From assembly GCF_029892565.1 (NCBI RefSeq), contig NZ_JARXVH010000011.1, positions 124,001-188,000 of the forward strand: 64,000 bases of DNA. Direction: 5' to 3'. The notes under the pieces are model-generated. The model made no database searches. It was given only the letters and a program-made list of their open reading frames with translations, and was not told the DNA's origin. A program made the position numbers and the translations under genes. Numbering within the stretch: position 1 is the stretch's first letter; each line of letters opens with the position of its first letter. Of this stretch, positions 17,817-26,490 are shown one piece after another. The DNA is from Streptomyces pseudovenezuelae. Its GTDB lineage: Bacteria; Actinomycetota; Actinomycetes; Streptomycetales; Streptomycetaceae.

Positions 17817-18422
17817 GTGCGGACACTCGGTGGGCTCTGGCGCTGGCGGCACAATCCGCTGCGCCGCACGACCGATCTGGTCGAGGCCTGGCTGGCGTTG
17901 GTGGCCCTGCTGTTGATCCTGCTCGTCGCGCCCGTGGTCGGCACCCTCGCCGGCGGTGTCGCCCAGGACGCCCTGCAGCAGTCCGTGCGGGACCAGCGCA
18001 AGGCCCGGCACCTGGTCACGGCCACGGTGGTGCGCGAGCTGAACCGCTCGCCGATGGACACGGATCCCGAGACCTCCTCGTCGCGCGACGTGCGCAGCAG
18101 CGTCATCGCCGACTGGACCGGCCCGGACGGCACCGCCCAGCACGGGGCGGCCCTGGCGAACCTCAAAGTCCCGCACCGCGGCGACCACTTCGGGATATGG
18201 ACCGACGCGCACGGCCGGCCGACGGCCCGCCCCCTGGACTCCGCGACGGCGACGACACACGCGGTCCTCGCCGGGTTCGGCGCCGCCATGTTCACCGCGG
18301 GTCTGGTCGAGGCGGTCCGGCGGGTGGTCGTGTGGCGCATGGTCCGTCGCCGGTACGCCCGTTGGGACCAGGCCTGGGACCGGGCGGGCCCGGACTGGGG
18401 CCGGACCGGCACCGGCAGTTGA
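17817..18422 (+). CDS. Two-TM membrane protein, Rv1733c-like
   Basis: A ~201-residue protein with two predicted membrane helices (residues ~22-48 and ~148-170) bracketing an extracytoplasmic loop with 'VVRELNRSPMDTDPET', and positively charged tails. The length and the 'WRWRHNPLRRTTDLVEAWLALVALLLILL' N-terminus match the Rv1733c family of actinobacterial membrane proteins, whose function is unknown. The start could be GTG 17808 or GTG 17817. The latter has the better spacing to GAAGGGGG. It is followed after 108 bp by the beta-helix/AAA gene in the same direction. Confidence 0.8.
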   Translation: MRTLGGLWRWRHNPLRRTTDLVEAWLALVALLLILLVAPVVGTLAGGVAQDALQQSVRDQRKARHLVTATVVRELNRSPMDTDPETSSSRDVRSSVIADWTGPDGTAQHGAALANLKVPHRGDHFGIWTDAHGRPTARPLDSATATTHAVLAGFGAAMFTAGLVEAVRRVVVWRMVRRRYARWDQAWDRAGPDWGRTGTGS

Positions 18423-18530
18423 CGGCATTCCGGCACTGGTCAACCCACCGGCCGCACGCACGCTACGGTGGACCGGCCGAACGTTGTCGGCATCAACCCG
18501 CGTACCACGAGGTGGGGGCACAGCAACGCC

Positions 18531-20957
18531 ATGGCACAGGGCACGGTCCAGGTGACGCACACCGGTACATCGAGGTGGCGGCGCCGCACGGGTGAGTACG
18601 CGTCGCTCGCCGCCGCCCTGGAGGCCGCGGCCGACGGGGACGTGCTCACCGTCGCCCCCGGCACCTACCGGGAGAACCTCGTCGTCCAGCGGTCGGTGAC
18701 CCTGCGCGGCCCCGAGGGCTCCCCCGGCTCGGTGCGGATCGCGCCCCTGGACGGGGTGCCGCTGACCGTGCGTGCCTCGGCCGTGGTGCAGGACCTGCAC
18801 GTGGAGGGCCAGGACGCGGCCTCTCCCGCCCTGCTCGTCGAGGAGGGCACCCCCGAGCTGACGGACGTCCGGATCGTCACGCGCTCCGCCGCCGGCATCG
18901 AGGTGCGCGGCGGCGCCCGCCCGACCGTGCGCCGCTGCACGGTCGACAACCCGGCCGGCGTCGGCATCGCCGTACTCGACGGCGGGGGCGGGGTGTTCGA
19001 GGAGTGCGAGGTCGTCTCCGCCGGTCAGGCGGGCGTCTCGGTCCGCGGCGGCGGGCACCCGCGCCTGGAGCGCTGCCGGATCCACCACGCCTCGGGCTCG
19101 GGCCTGGCGGCGACCGGGGAGAACTCCGCGCTGGAAGCGGTGGGTTGTGAGATCTACGAGGTCCGGGGCAGCGGCGTCCAGGTCACCGGCCGCGCCACCG
19201 CGCACCTCACGGACTGCGATGTGCACCGCACCACGGGGGACGGCGTCTCGCTCGACACGGACGCGGTGTTGACGCTTGCCGACTGCCGTATCCACGACAT
19301 CCCGGAGAACGCGGTCGACCTGCGCTCCCGCTCGGTGCTCACGCTGACCCGCACGACGGTGCGTCAGTTCGGGCGCAACGGCCTGTCGGTGTGGGACCCG
19401 GGCACGCGCGTGGACGCCAACCAGTGCGAGATCTTCGACAGCACCGGCGACTACCCGGCCGTCTGGGTCAGCGACGGCGCCACCGCCGTACTGGACTCCT
19501 GCCGGGTGCACGACGTACCCGACGCGCTGTTCGTCCTGGACCGCGGCTCACGCGCGGACGTCGTCGACAGCGACCTCTCCCAAGTGCGCAACACGGCCGT
19601 GTCGGTGAGCGACGGCGCCACCGCGCAGCTCGACGACTGCCGGATCCGGGACGCCGCGACGGGCGCCTGGTTCCGCGACCACGGCAGCGGCGGCACGCTC
19701 AACAACTGCACCGTGGTCGGCACCCAGACCGGCGTGATCGTCACCAAGGGCGCCGACCCCACCATCGAGCGGTGCACGGTCGACTCGCCCGCCGAGGCGG
19801 GCTTCTACGTGTCGGCGGGCGGGCGCGGCAGCTTCCTCAACTGTCGGGTGACGGGCAGCGGCGGCTACGGCTTCCATGTCATAGACGGCTGCCGCGCGAC
19901 ACTGCGCAAGTGCCGCACGGAGCGCTGCGCGCGCGGTGGATACGAGTTCGCGGACGCCGGCCCGGACGCCGGCGCCGGCGCGGGTCCCGTCGTGGAGGAC
20001 TGCACCAGCGACGAGAGCGCGAGCCTGCGCGAGACGGCCGTGGAGGGCGCGGGCCAGTCCTCAGGTCTGCTCGGCGCCATCCCCGGACAGCGTGCCGGCG
20101 AGCAGGAGCCCCTGATCACCGCCACCACGGAGCCGGAGCAACCCGCGCGGTCCTCGCAGTCCGTGATGGGTGAACTCGACGCGCTGGTGGGCCTGGAGAG
20201 CGTCAAGCGCGAGGTGCGGGCGCTCACCGACATGATCGAGGTCGGCCGGCGCCGCCAGGAGGCGGGCCTCAAGGCGGCCTCGGTCAAGCGCCACCTGGTC
20301 TTCACCGGCTCCCCCGGCACCGGCAAGACGACGGTCGCCCGGCTCTACGGCGAGATCCTGGCCTCCCTCGGTGTGCTGGAGAAGGGTCACCTGGTCGAGG
20401 TGTCCCGCGTCGACCTGGTAGGCGAGCACATCGGCTCGACGGCGATCCGCACCCAGGAGGCTTTCGACCGGGCGCGCGGCGGTGTGCTGTTCATCGACGA
20501 GGCGTACGCGCTGTCCCCGGAGGACTCCGGCCGGGACTTCGGGCGGGAGGCCATCGACACGCTGGTGAAGCTGATGGAGGACCACCGGGACGCCGTCGTG
20601 GTGATCGTCGCGGGCTACACGGCGGAGATGGAGCGGTTCCTGTCCGTCAACCCCGGTGTGGCGTCGCGGTTCTCGCGGACCATCACCTTCGGCGACTACG
20701 GCCCCGAGGAGCTGCTGCGGATCGTGGAGCAGCAGACCGAGGAGCACGAGTACCGGCTGGCGGAGGGCGCTTCGGAGGCGCTGCTGAAGTACTTCACGGC
20801 GATCCCGAAGGGCCCGGCGTTCGGTAACGGCCGTACCGCCCGCCAGACCTTCGAGGGCATGGTCGAGCGGCACGCGAGCCGGGTCGCCCAGCTCGCCGAG
20901 CCGAGCACGGACGACCTGACGCTCCTCTACGCCGAGGACCTGCCCGAGTCGGCCTGA
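18531..20957 (+). CDS. Right-handed beta-helix repeat protein fused to CbxX/CfqX-type AAA+ ATPase
   Basis: An 808-residue fusion. Residues ~8-490 are a parallel beta-helix of about 20 short repeats with recurring patterns such as 'CrI.d....gv.V..ga.a.l..C.v', starting with a pectate-lyase-like 'YASLAAALEAAADGDVLTVAPGTYRENLVV'. After an acidic/Gln linker (~500-550), residues ~555-800 form a CbxX/SpoVK/EccA-like AAA+ module: 'LVGLESVKREVRAL', Walker A 'GSPGTGKTT' (~593-601), Walker B 'VLFIDEAYAL' (~652), and an arginine-finger region 'NPGVASRFSRTITF'. No signal peptide is seen, so the helix is cytoplasmic. Its 3' end overlaps the convergent next gene by 31 bp. Role unknown; the ATPase may remodel something displayed on the beta-helix. 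Confidence 0.92.
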   Translation: MAQGTVQVTHTGTSRWRRRTGEYASLAAALEAAADGDVLTVAPGTYRENLVVQRSVTLRGPEGSPGSVRIAPLDGVPLTVRASAVVQDLHVEGQDAASPALLVEEGTPELTDVRIVTRSAAGIEVRGGARPTVRRCTVDNPAGVGIAVLDGGGGVFEECEVVSAGQAGVSVRGGGHPRLERCRIHHASGSGLAATGENSALEAVGCEIYEVRGSGVQVTGRATAHLTDCDVHRTTGDGVSLDTDAVLTLADCRIHDIPENAVDLRSRSVLTLTRTTVRQFGRNGLSVWDPGTRVDANQCEIFDSTGDYPAVWVSDGATAVLDSCRVHDVPDALFVLDRGSRADVVDSDLSQVRNTAVSVSDGATAQLDDCRIRDAATGAWFRDHGSGGTLNNCTVVGTQTGVIVTKGADPTIERCTVDSPAEAGFYVSAGGRGSFLNCRVTGSGGYGFHVIDGCRATLRKCRTERCARGGYEFADAGPDAGAGAGPVVEDCTSDESASLRETAVEGAGQSSGLLGAIPGQRAGEQEPLITATTEPEQPARSSQSVMGELDALVGLESVKREVRALTDMIEVGRRRQEAGLKAASVKRHLVFTGSPGTGKTTVARLYGEILASLGVLEKGHLVEVSRVDLVGEHIGSTAIRTQEAFDRARGGVLFIDEAYALSPEDSGRDFGREAIDTLVKLMEDHRDAVVVIVAGYTAEMERFLSVNPGVASRFSRTITFGDYGPEELLRIVEQQTEEHEYRLAEGASEALLKYFTAIPKGPAFGNGRTARQTFEGMVERHASRVAQLAEPSTDDLTLLYAEDLPESA

Positions 20958-23386
20958 GACGGAGCCCCGGCCTCAGGGCGCGGGGTCGGCAGATCGGGCC
21001 TGAGCCGGGCGAGGAGCCGCTCCCGCTCCTCGGCGAACACCGGGTCCGCCTGGTAGTCGGAGTGGCCCAGGACGGGCGCGGGCAGCGGGTGCAGTGCGGT
21101 GCGGCCGTAGCCGAGCGGGTCCTTCAGTGGGCCGCGGTCCACTTCGGGGCCGCAGTCGCCGGGCAGGCCGACGGGGCCGCCGATGGGGTCGGTGAGCCGG
21201 TAGAGGTTGCGCCAGCAGTCGACGTCCTGGTGCAGGGAGCTGAGCGCGGCCGGTCCGAAGTGGGCCGGGAACCAGCGGCCGTAGAGGCGCTCCAGCGGTG
21301 AGCCGTAGGTCAGCAGGGCGACCCGCTTGCGGACGGCGGGTTTGAGCTGCCAGGCCGCCGCGGCGGCGAGCACGCTGCCCTGCGAGTGGCCCGAGAGGAC
21401 GAGTCGGCCGCCGGTGGCGCGGGTCCAGGTCGCCATCCGCCAGGTCAGGTCGGGCACCGCGCGCTCCGCGTAGCAGGGCGGGGCGAAGGGGTGGGCGGCG
21501 CGCGGCCAGAAGGTGCCGACGTCCCACAGGATGCCGATGGTGCGCCGCGCGGAGGCGTCCTTGTAGGCGCGCCGCCCCCAGGTGACGAAGAGTATGAAGC
21601 CGAGCCCGATCAGCCAGGAGCCGAGCGCCTGGGCGGTCTGGGCGGCGCCGTGCACGAAGGCGTACGAGGGCTCTGCGGCCTGGGCCGGTGCCTTGTCGGT
21701 GGTGAACGCGCCGATCAGGGCGCCCGCGCCGAGCAGCAGGGTCGTGGTGGAGACGACGGCGACGACGAGGGGGCCGCGGTCGGTGAGCGTGGCCATCGCG
21801 CGCGTGGTGGCGATCTTGCGGGTGCGCGCGGTGTCCTTGGGCTCCCCCGCGTAGTCGAGTTCGATGGTGCTCATCTCGGCGCGGCGCAGCAGCCAGGCCC
21901 GCCATCCGAGTCCGCCGCAGAGCACCAGCAGGACGAGGATGAGTACGGGGATCACCGATGCCTGCCAGGTCAGCAGCACCGGTGGGCCTGCGATGGAGGT
22001 GCCGGTGCCGTCCAGCCAGTCGGAGACCCGCTGGGAGACCCCGCCGGACATCACGCCGCCGAGGGCGCAGGCCAGCATGGCGACGGCGGGTCCGCCCAGG
22101 CCGCGCATGGCGGCCCGCGGGTCGGGGTGCGTGCGGTGCAGCACGCGCGCGACGACGGCCAGCGCTATCACCAGGCCGCCCTGGACGAGGGTGATGGTGC
22201 CGAAGGTGGTGTCACCGGGCAGACGGCCGGCGGAGACCCATCCTGGGCGCGCCCAGCCCGCGTACACGGCGGAGAGCACGAGCAGGGCGAGCGCGCCGAG
22301 CGGCAGGCGCCGTACCAAGTGTTCGTCGAGGCGCCGGTCGATGAAGTTCTCGCTGCGGCCGCGACGGCACACCACCCACACCACGCCGACGGCGGTGATC
22401 AGGATCGCCGCGACGAGGAACCGGCCCAGCGTGTCCAGCAACGTGGAGCCGCCGGAGTCCCGGTCGAAGCGGGCCGCGGTCGTGGCGAGCGCGGCGGCGA
22501 CCGTCAGCAGCCCGGCCGCGGTGTGCGCGGCGCGGAGCCGGGCCACCAGCCTGCGGCCGTACCAGAAGCCGGGCCGGCCAAGGGCCGTGCCGTCGCTCTC
22601 CTCCTCGGGCTCGGCCTTGCGGGAGATCGGCTGCTGGGACTCGTAGGCGCTCCAAGTGCGCCGGGAGAGGTACCAGAGCAGGAAAGTGAGCGCGGCCGGC
22701 ACGACGGCCGCGAGGGCGAGCCGGCGGCCGGGGTCGCTCCACCAGCCGTGGTGCGAGGCGTCGGGCGACAGGAAGCCGAGCCAGGTGTGGCGCTCGGCGC
22801 ACGCGTGCGTGCCCGCGCACTGCCAGGCGGCGAGGTCGAGCGCGACCTCGCAGGCGGCCGCGACCAGCAGCACCGTCAGGGTCAGTCCGGTCAGGCGCAC
22901 CAGCAGCCCGTACAGGCGCACCGACCGCCGATGGCCCCGTGCGGTGGGGCGCATCCAGTGCGCGAGGTTGACCACCATGAACGGCAGCAGCAGGAGCCAC
23001 AGGGCGCGGGCGCTGTTGCCGGAGGTGAGATTGCACCAGACGTACGCCTCGGGCACCGGTTCGCCGCGCTGGTCGTCGGGTCGGTTCTCCGCGTCGACGT
23101 CGTCGGCGCGCCGGAAGACGGCCGCCGTGCCGTCGCCGCTGATCCGCACCGTGCGCGGATCGTCGAGCATCTTCTCGGGCGTGGTGCCGCCCACGCCGTG
23201 GACCAGGAGTTCCAGGGCCGTTCCGGCCTCTTCCGGTTGTGCGCCGGGGCGCTCTGGCCCACTGGTCGCAGTACGTTCCTGTACACGTTCCTTTGCACGC
23301 TGCACTGTTCGCACTTCCCCCGTGACGCGCCATCTGCTGTTGTCCGTGCGGGCAATAAGGATGGCCGTTTTCGGCCTCCGGTACAC
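20927..23386 (-). CDS. Multi-pass membrane protein with C-terminal alpha/beta-hydrolase domain
   Basis: An ~819-residue protein. The N-terminal ~60 residues are hydrophilic, followed by 'ELLVHGVGGTTPEKML', which resembles an oxyanion-hole strand. There are then about ten hydrophobic segments (~130-570) and a C-terminal domain (~600-800) containing the nucleophile elbow 'LVLSGHSQGSVLAAAAAW' (Ser at about 665) and 'VALLTYGSPLERLYGRWFP'. The split of hydrolase elements around a membrane block suggests that one lipase/esterase-like fold is interrupted by the membrane region. The start is uncertain: GTG 23386 sits directly against GGAG, and GTGs ~70-100 bp further in are alternatives. Convergent with, and overlapping, the beta-helix/AAA gene by 31 bp. 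Function unknown. Confidence 0.75.
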   Translation of the reverse strand: MYRRPKTAILIARTDNSRWRVTGEVRTVQRAKERVQERTATSGPERPGAQPEEAGTALELLVHGVGGTTPEKMLDDPRTVRISGDGTAAVFRRADDVDAENRPDDQRGEPVPEAYVWCNLTSGNSARALWLLLLPFMVVNLAHWMRPTARGHRRSVRLYGLLVRLTGLTLTVLLVAAACEVALDLAAWQCAGTHACAERHTWLGFLSPDASHHGWWSDPGRRLALAAVVPAALTFLLWYLSRRTWSAYESQQPISRKAEPEEESDGTALGRPGFWYGRRLVARLRAAHTAAGLLTVAAALATTAARFDRDSGGSTLLDTLGRFLVAAILITAVGVVWVVCRRGRSENFIDRRLDEHLVRRLPLGALALLVLSAVYAGWARPGWVSAGRLPGDTTFGTITLVQGGLVIALAVVARVLHRTHPDPRAAMRGLGGPAVAMLACALGGVMSGGVSQRVSDWLDGTGTSIAGPPVLLTWQASVIPVLILVLLVLCGGLGWRAWLLRRAEMSTIELDYAGEPKDTARTRKIATTRAMATLTDRGPLVVAVVSTTTLLLGAGALIGAFTTDKAPAQAAEPSYAFVHGAAQTAQALGSWLIGLGFILFVTWGRRAYKDASARRTIGILWDVGTFWPRAAHPFAPPCYAERAVPDLTWRMATWTRATGGRLVLSGHSQGSVLAAAAAWQLKPAVRKRVALLTYGSPLERLYGRWFPAHFGPAALSSLHQDVDCWRNLYRLTDPIGGPVGLPGDCGPEVDRGPLKDPLGYGRTALHPLPAPVLGHSDYQADPVFAEERERLLARLRPDLPTPRPEAGAPSQADSGRSSA

Positions 23387-23595
23387 CTCCTGTCACTGAA
23401 TCTCCCCGATCCGTGTGACAAGCGAGGAACGCGTGAGCCGTAAGTGACATGTGCGCGGCGGGCGACCGGTGGCGCCGGTGACCGCGACCCGTGCGAGGAT
23501 GGGACGCCCACGCACCGGGGTGTGGGAGAACGTCGTGGTCGGAGCGGGTGCGCGGGGCGTGTCGGACGGCATTTGGCGAAAGGACCGGAGCGTAC

Positions 23596-24414
23596 GTGAG
23601 TGAGAATCAGAACCTCCTCGCGGAGCAGCGGCGCGCCCTGATCCTGGACGAGGTTCGGCGCCGGGGCGGGGTCCGGGTCAACGAGCTGACGCGCAAGCTC
23701 GGCGTGTCGGACATGACCGTCCGCCGCGATCTCGACGCGCTCGCCCGGCAGGGCGTGCTGGAGAAGGTGCACGGCGGCGCGGTGCCCGTCGTGGAGGCGA
23801 GCACCCACGAGCCCGGCTTCGAGGCCAAGTCCGGCCTGGAGTTGTCGGCCAAGGAGGACATCGCGCGCTCGGCGGCCCAACTGGTGGCACCGGGCACGGC
23901 GATAGCGCTGTCGGGCGGTACGACGACGTACGCCCTGGCCCATCAACTGCTGGACGTGCCGGACCTCACCGTGGTCACCAACTCCGTGCGGGTCGCCGAT
24001 GTCTTCCACGCGGCGCAGCGCACCTCGGGTCCCCGGCAGGGCGCGGCCACCGTGGTGCTGACCGGCGGAGTGCGCACGCCCTCCGACTCTCTGGTGGGTC
24101 CGGTGGCCGACCAGGCGATCGCGGCACTCCACTTCGACGTGCTGTTCCTCGGCGTGCACGGGATATCGGTCGAGGCCGGCCTGTCGACGCCGAACCTCGC
24201 GGAGGCCGAGACCAACCGCCGGCTCGTGCAGTCGGCGCGGCGGGTCGTGGTGGTCGCCGACCACACCAAGTGGGGTGTCGTGGGCCTGAGTTCGTTCGCC
24301 GCGCTGGAGCAGGTCGACACGCTGGTGACGGACGCCGGGCTGCCGGGCTCCGCGCGCGCGGAGATCTCCGAGCACCTGCGGCGGCTGATGGTGGCGGGCG
24401 AGCCGGAGAGCTGA
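23596..24414 (+). CDS. DeoR-family transcriptional regulator
   Basis: A 272-residue DeoR/GlpR-type regulator. The HTH is 'RRALILDEVRRRGGVRVNELTRKLGVSDMTVRRDLDALARQGVLEKVHGGAV' (residues ~12-62), followed by the sugar-phosphate-binding DeoRC domain ('IALSGGTTTYALAHQLLDVPDLTVVTNSVRVADV', 'DVLFLGVHGIS', 'VVVVADHTKWG'). GTG 23596 with GGAG 8 nt upstream begins the product. DeoR proteins normally repress a sugar-use operon and release DNA on binding a phosphorylated sugar. No sugar gene lies adjacent, so the target is not local or is lost. Confidence 0.92.
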   Translation: MSENQNLLAEQRRALILDEVRRRGGVRVNELTRKLGVSDMTVRRDLDALARQGVLEKVHGGAVPVVEASTHEPGFEAKSGLELSAKEDIARSAAQLVAPGTAIALSGGTTTYALAHQLLDVPDLTVVTNSVRVADVFHAAQRTSGPRQGAATVVLTGGVRTPSDSLVGPVADQAIAALHFDVLFLGVHGISVEAGLSTPNLAEAETNRRLVQSARRVVVVADHTKWGVVGLSSFAALEQVDTLVTDAGLPGSARAEISEHLRRLMVAGEPES

Positions 24415-24545
24415 TCCCGTTTCGGGCCCGCGGCGCAGGCATGATCCGCTGGAGGGGCCCCCGGCGGGGCAGACATCTGACGGACCGCCAGCTATCGTGA
24501 CGCTGCCCGGTCAACCACCCTCCGCCGCCAAGGGGGTTCTCGTCC

Positions 24546-25016
24546 ATGGCTCGCCAACTGCGCCCGGTGGGGCTCGACTTCGTCGAGACCGCGCCCGTAC
24601 GTCTCGTCTTCGCCCGTGAGATCTCCGCCGCCCCCGAGGCGGTGTACCGCGCCCTCGCCGAGGACGTGCCGGGCTGGGCGGAGTGGTTCTCGGCGGTGAA
24701 ACGGGCCCGGCCGCTCGACGACGGCGCCCGGCGCGAGGTACGGCTCAAGGGCGGTACGCGCTTCGAGGAGACGATCCTCGCGGCCAAGGAGCCGGAGGTG
24801 TACGCCTACCGCGTCGACGCAGGCAACGCGCCGGGGCTGCGGGCTCTCGTCGAGGAGTGGCGGCTGCTGCCGGCCGGCACCGGCACGCGCGTGCGGTGGA
24901 CCTTCGCCGCGGACGGGTCGGCTCCGCTCCGGCTGGTCCTGAAGGGGTCACGGGCGGCTCTCGGGCGCGCTTTCCGGGACGCGGTCACCTCACTGGACCG
25001 ACGGCTCGCCTCGTAG
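24546..25016 (+). CDS. SRPBCC-superfamily protein (polyketide cyclase/START-like)
   Basis: A 156-residue single-domain protein of the helix-grip fold: 'VFAREISAAPEAVYRALAEDVPGWAEWFSAVKRARP' at the N-terminus, a beta-rich middle ('GTRFEETILAAKEPEVYAYRV') and the long C-terminal helix 'LKGSRAALGRAFRDAVTSLDRRL'. Members bind hydrophobic ligands, and many in Streptomyces are uncharacterised polyketide_cyc2-like proteins. No polyketide genes are near, so a biosynthetic role is not supported. AAGGGGG precedes ATG 24546. It ends 3 bp before the stop of the convergent gene. Confidence 0.85.
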   Translation: MARQLRPVGLDFVETAPVRLVFAREISAAPEAVYRALAEDVPGWAEWFSAVKRARPLDDGARREVRLKGGTRFEETILAAKEPEVYAYRVDAGNAPGLRALVEEWRLLPAGTGTRVRWTFAADGSAPLRLVLKGSRAALGRAFRDAVTSLDRRLAS

Positions 25017-25019
25017 GCC

Positions 25020-26144
25020 TCAGCGGGGCCAGACGCCCGTCTTCAGGAGCGAGTCGATCGCCGTCGCGTACGGCTCGATGTCCATGCCCTGCTCGGCCAG
25101 CCACGCGTCCGAGTAGTACTTGTCCAGGTAGCGGTCGCCCGGGTCGCACAGCAGTGTCACCACGCTCCCCCGGCGGCCCTCGGCCACCATCTCGGCGACG
25201 ATCTTCAGCGAACTCCACAGGCCGGTGCCGGTCGAACCGCCCGCCTTGCGGCCGATCGCCCGCTCCAGGGCGCGCACGGCGGCGACGCTGGCCGCGTCCG
25301 GGACCTTCATCATCCGGTCGATCGCGCCCGGCACGAAGCTCGGCTCCATACGGGGGCGGCCGATGCCCTCGATGCGGGAGCCGCAGTCGCAGGTGACGTC
25401 CGGATCGCCGGTGGTCCAGCCCTCGAAGAAACAGGAGTTCTCCGGGTCGGCCACACAGATGCGCGTATCGCGCTGGGTGTAGTGGACGTAGCGCGCGATG
25501 GTCGCGGAGGTGCCGCCCGTGCCGGCCGTGGCCACGATCCACGCGGGCTCCGGGAACCGCTCCAACTCCAGCTGGCGGAACACGGATTCGGCGATGTTGT
25601 TGTTGCCGCGCCAGTCCGTGGCCCGTTCCGCGTAGGTGAACTGGTCCATGTAGTGGCCGCCGGTCTCGGCCGCGAGGCGGGCCGACGCCTCGTACATTTT
25701 GCGCGAGTCGTCCACGAAGTGGCACCGCCCGCCGTGGAATTCGATGAGCCGGCACTTCTCGGCGCTCGTCGTGCGGGGCATGACGGCGATGAAGGGCACG
25801 CCGATCAGCCCCGCGAAGTACGCCTCGGAGACGGCCGTCGAGCCGCTGGACGCCTCGATCACCGGGCGGCCCGGCCGGATCCAGCCGTTGCACAGCCCGT
25901 AGAGGAAGAGCGAGCGGGCGAGTCGGTGCTTGAGGCTGCCGGTGATGTGGGTCGACTCGTCCTTCAGGTACAGGTCGATGCCCCACTCATCCGGCAGCGG
26001 GAACCGGAGCAGGTGGGTGTCGGCCGAGCGGTTGGCGTCCGCCTGGACCTTGCGGACCGCCTCTTTCAGCCAGGCGCGGTAGGCGGCGTCGCTGTGGTCG
26101 ACGTCGAGGGTCACGCCGGTCCGGGTCTGCTGTGGGGTGGTCAC
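25020..26144 (-). CDS. PLP-dependent cysteine synthase/cystathionine beta-synthase-like, probable L-cysteine desulfhydrase Cds1
   Basis: A 374-residue fold-type II PLP enzyme. The PLP Lys is in 'HITGSLKHRLARSLF' (about residue 72), the substrate loop is 'EASSGSTAVSEAYFAGLIG', and the phosphate-binding Gly-rich turn is 'ATAGTGGTSATIARYV'. 'WRGNNNIAESVFRQLE' and the internal Cys pair in 'DPDVTCDCGSRIEGIG' match the actinobacterial Cds1 (Rv3684-type) group, which releases H2S from L-cysteine. A cysteine synthase role is less likely because canonical CysK is shorter (~310) and has a different active-site loop. Convergent with the SRPBCC gene (3-bp gap). Its promoter lies in the 346-bp region upstream. 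Confidence 0.85.
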   Translation of the reverse strand: MTTPQQTRTGVTLDVDHSDAAYRAWLKEAVRKVQADANRSADTHLLRFPLPDEWGIDLYLKDESTHITGSLKHRLARSLFLYGLCNGWIRPGRPVIEASSGSTAVSEAYFAGLIGVPFIAVMPRTTSAEKCRLIEFHGGRCHFVDDSRKMYEASARLAAETGGHYMDQFTYAERATDWRGNNNIAESVFRQLELERFPEPAWIVATAGTGGTSATIARYVHYTQRDTRICVADPENSCFFEGWTTGDPDVTCDCGSRIEGIGRPRMEPSFVPGAIDRMMKVPDAASVAAVRALERAIGRKAGGSTGTGLWSSLKIVAEMVAEGRRGSVVTLLCDPGDRYLDKYYSDAWLAEQGMDIEPYATAIDSLLKTGVWPR

Positions 26145-26490
26145 GGCGGGGGCTCCTTATGCTTCGAGCCGACGGCGCCTCGCGCGGCCGACACATCGAT
26201 CATAGGCACCTTCCGCACGCTTCTCACCTGCATAAACACACCTTTGGGCAGCTCAAAGGCAGCCCTGGGGCAGGAGTGCGCCCTCGCACGGGGCGCATTC
26301 GCGCGAGTGCTCCGGGTGCCGGGGTCGCGGTGCCCAGGCGCACTGGTGCTCGACGCCGGGCGCGGGCAGACTTCATCGAAGGGGGCGCACACTGGATCAC
26401 GAGACGAGCTGGATCACGACACCGGCCGGATCAAGACCCGTGCAGGATCACGGTCCGGCGCACCGGACGCACACGAGGGGGCGGAGCGGC
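26145..26490. other. 346-bp gene-free region between cds1-like gene and small orphan gene
   Basis: This region holds the divergent promoters of the flanking genes. The half next to the cds1-like gene has a short A+T-rich patch (about 26215-26250, with 'CATAAACACACC'). The half next to the small gene contains four GGATCA repeats at exact 17-bp steps (annotated separately). I find no convincing open reading frame or RNA gene in it. Confidence 0.7.
26394..26461 (+). repeat. Four direct repeats of GGATCA at 17-bp spacing
   Basis: GGATCA begins at 26394, 26411, 26428 and 26445, i.e. three successive steps of exactly 17 bp. In copies 1, 2 and 4 it extends to GGATCACG, while copy 3 has GGATCAAG. 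The array ends 29 bp before the start codon of the 107-residue gene at 26491, overlapping where its promoter or 5' leader should be. Iteron-like arrays of this kind usually bind an oligomeric regulator; since 17 bp is not a whole number of helical turns, each site faces a different direction. Confidence 0.8.
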
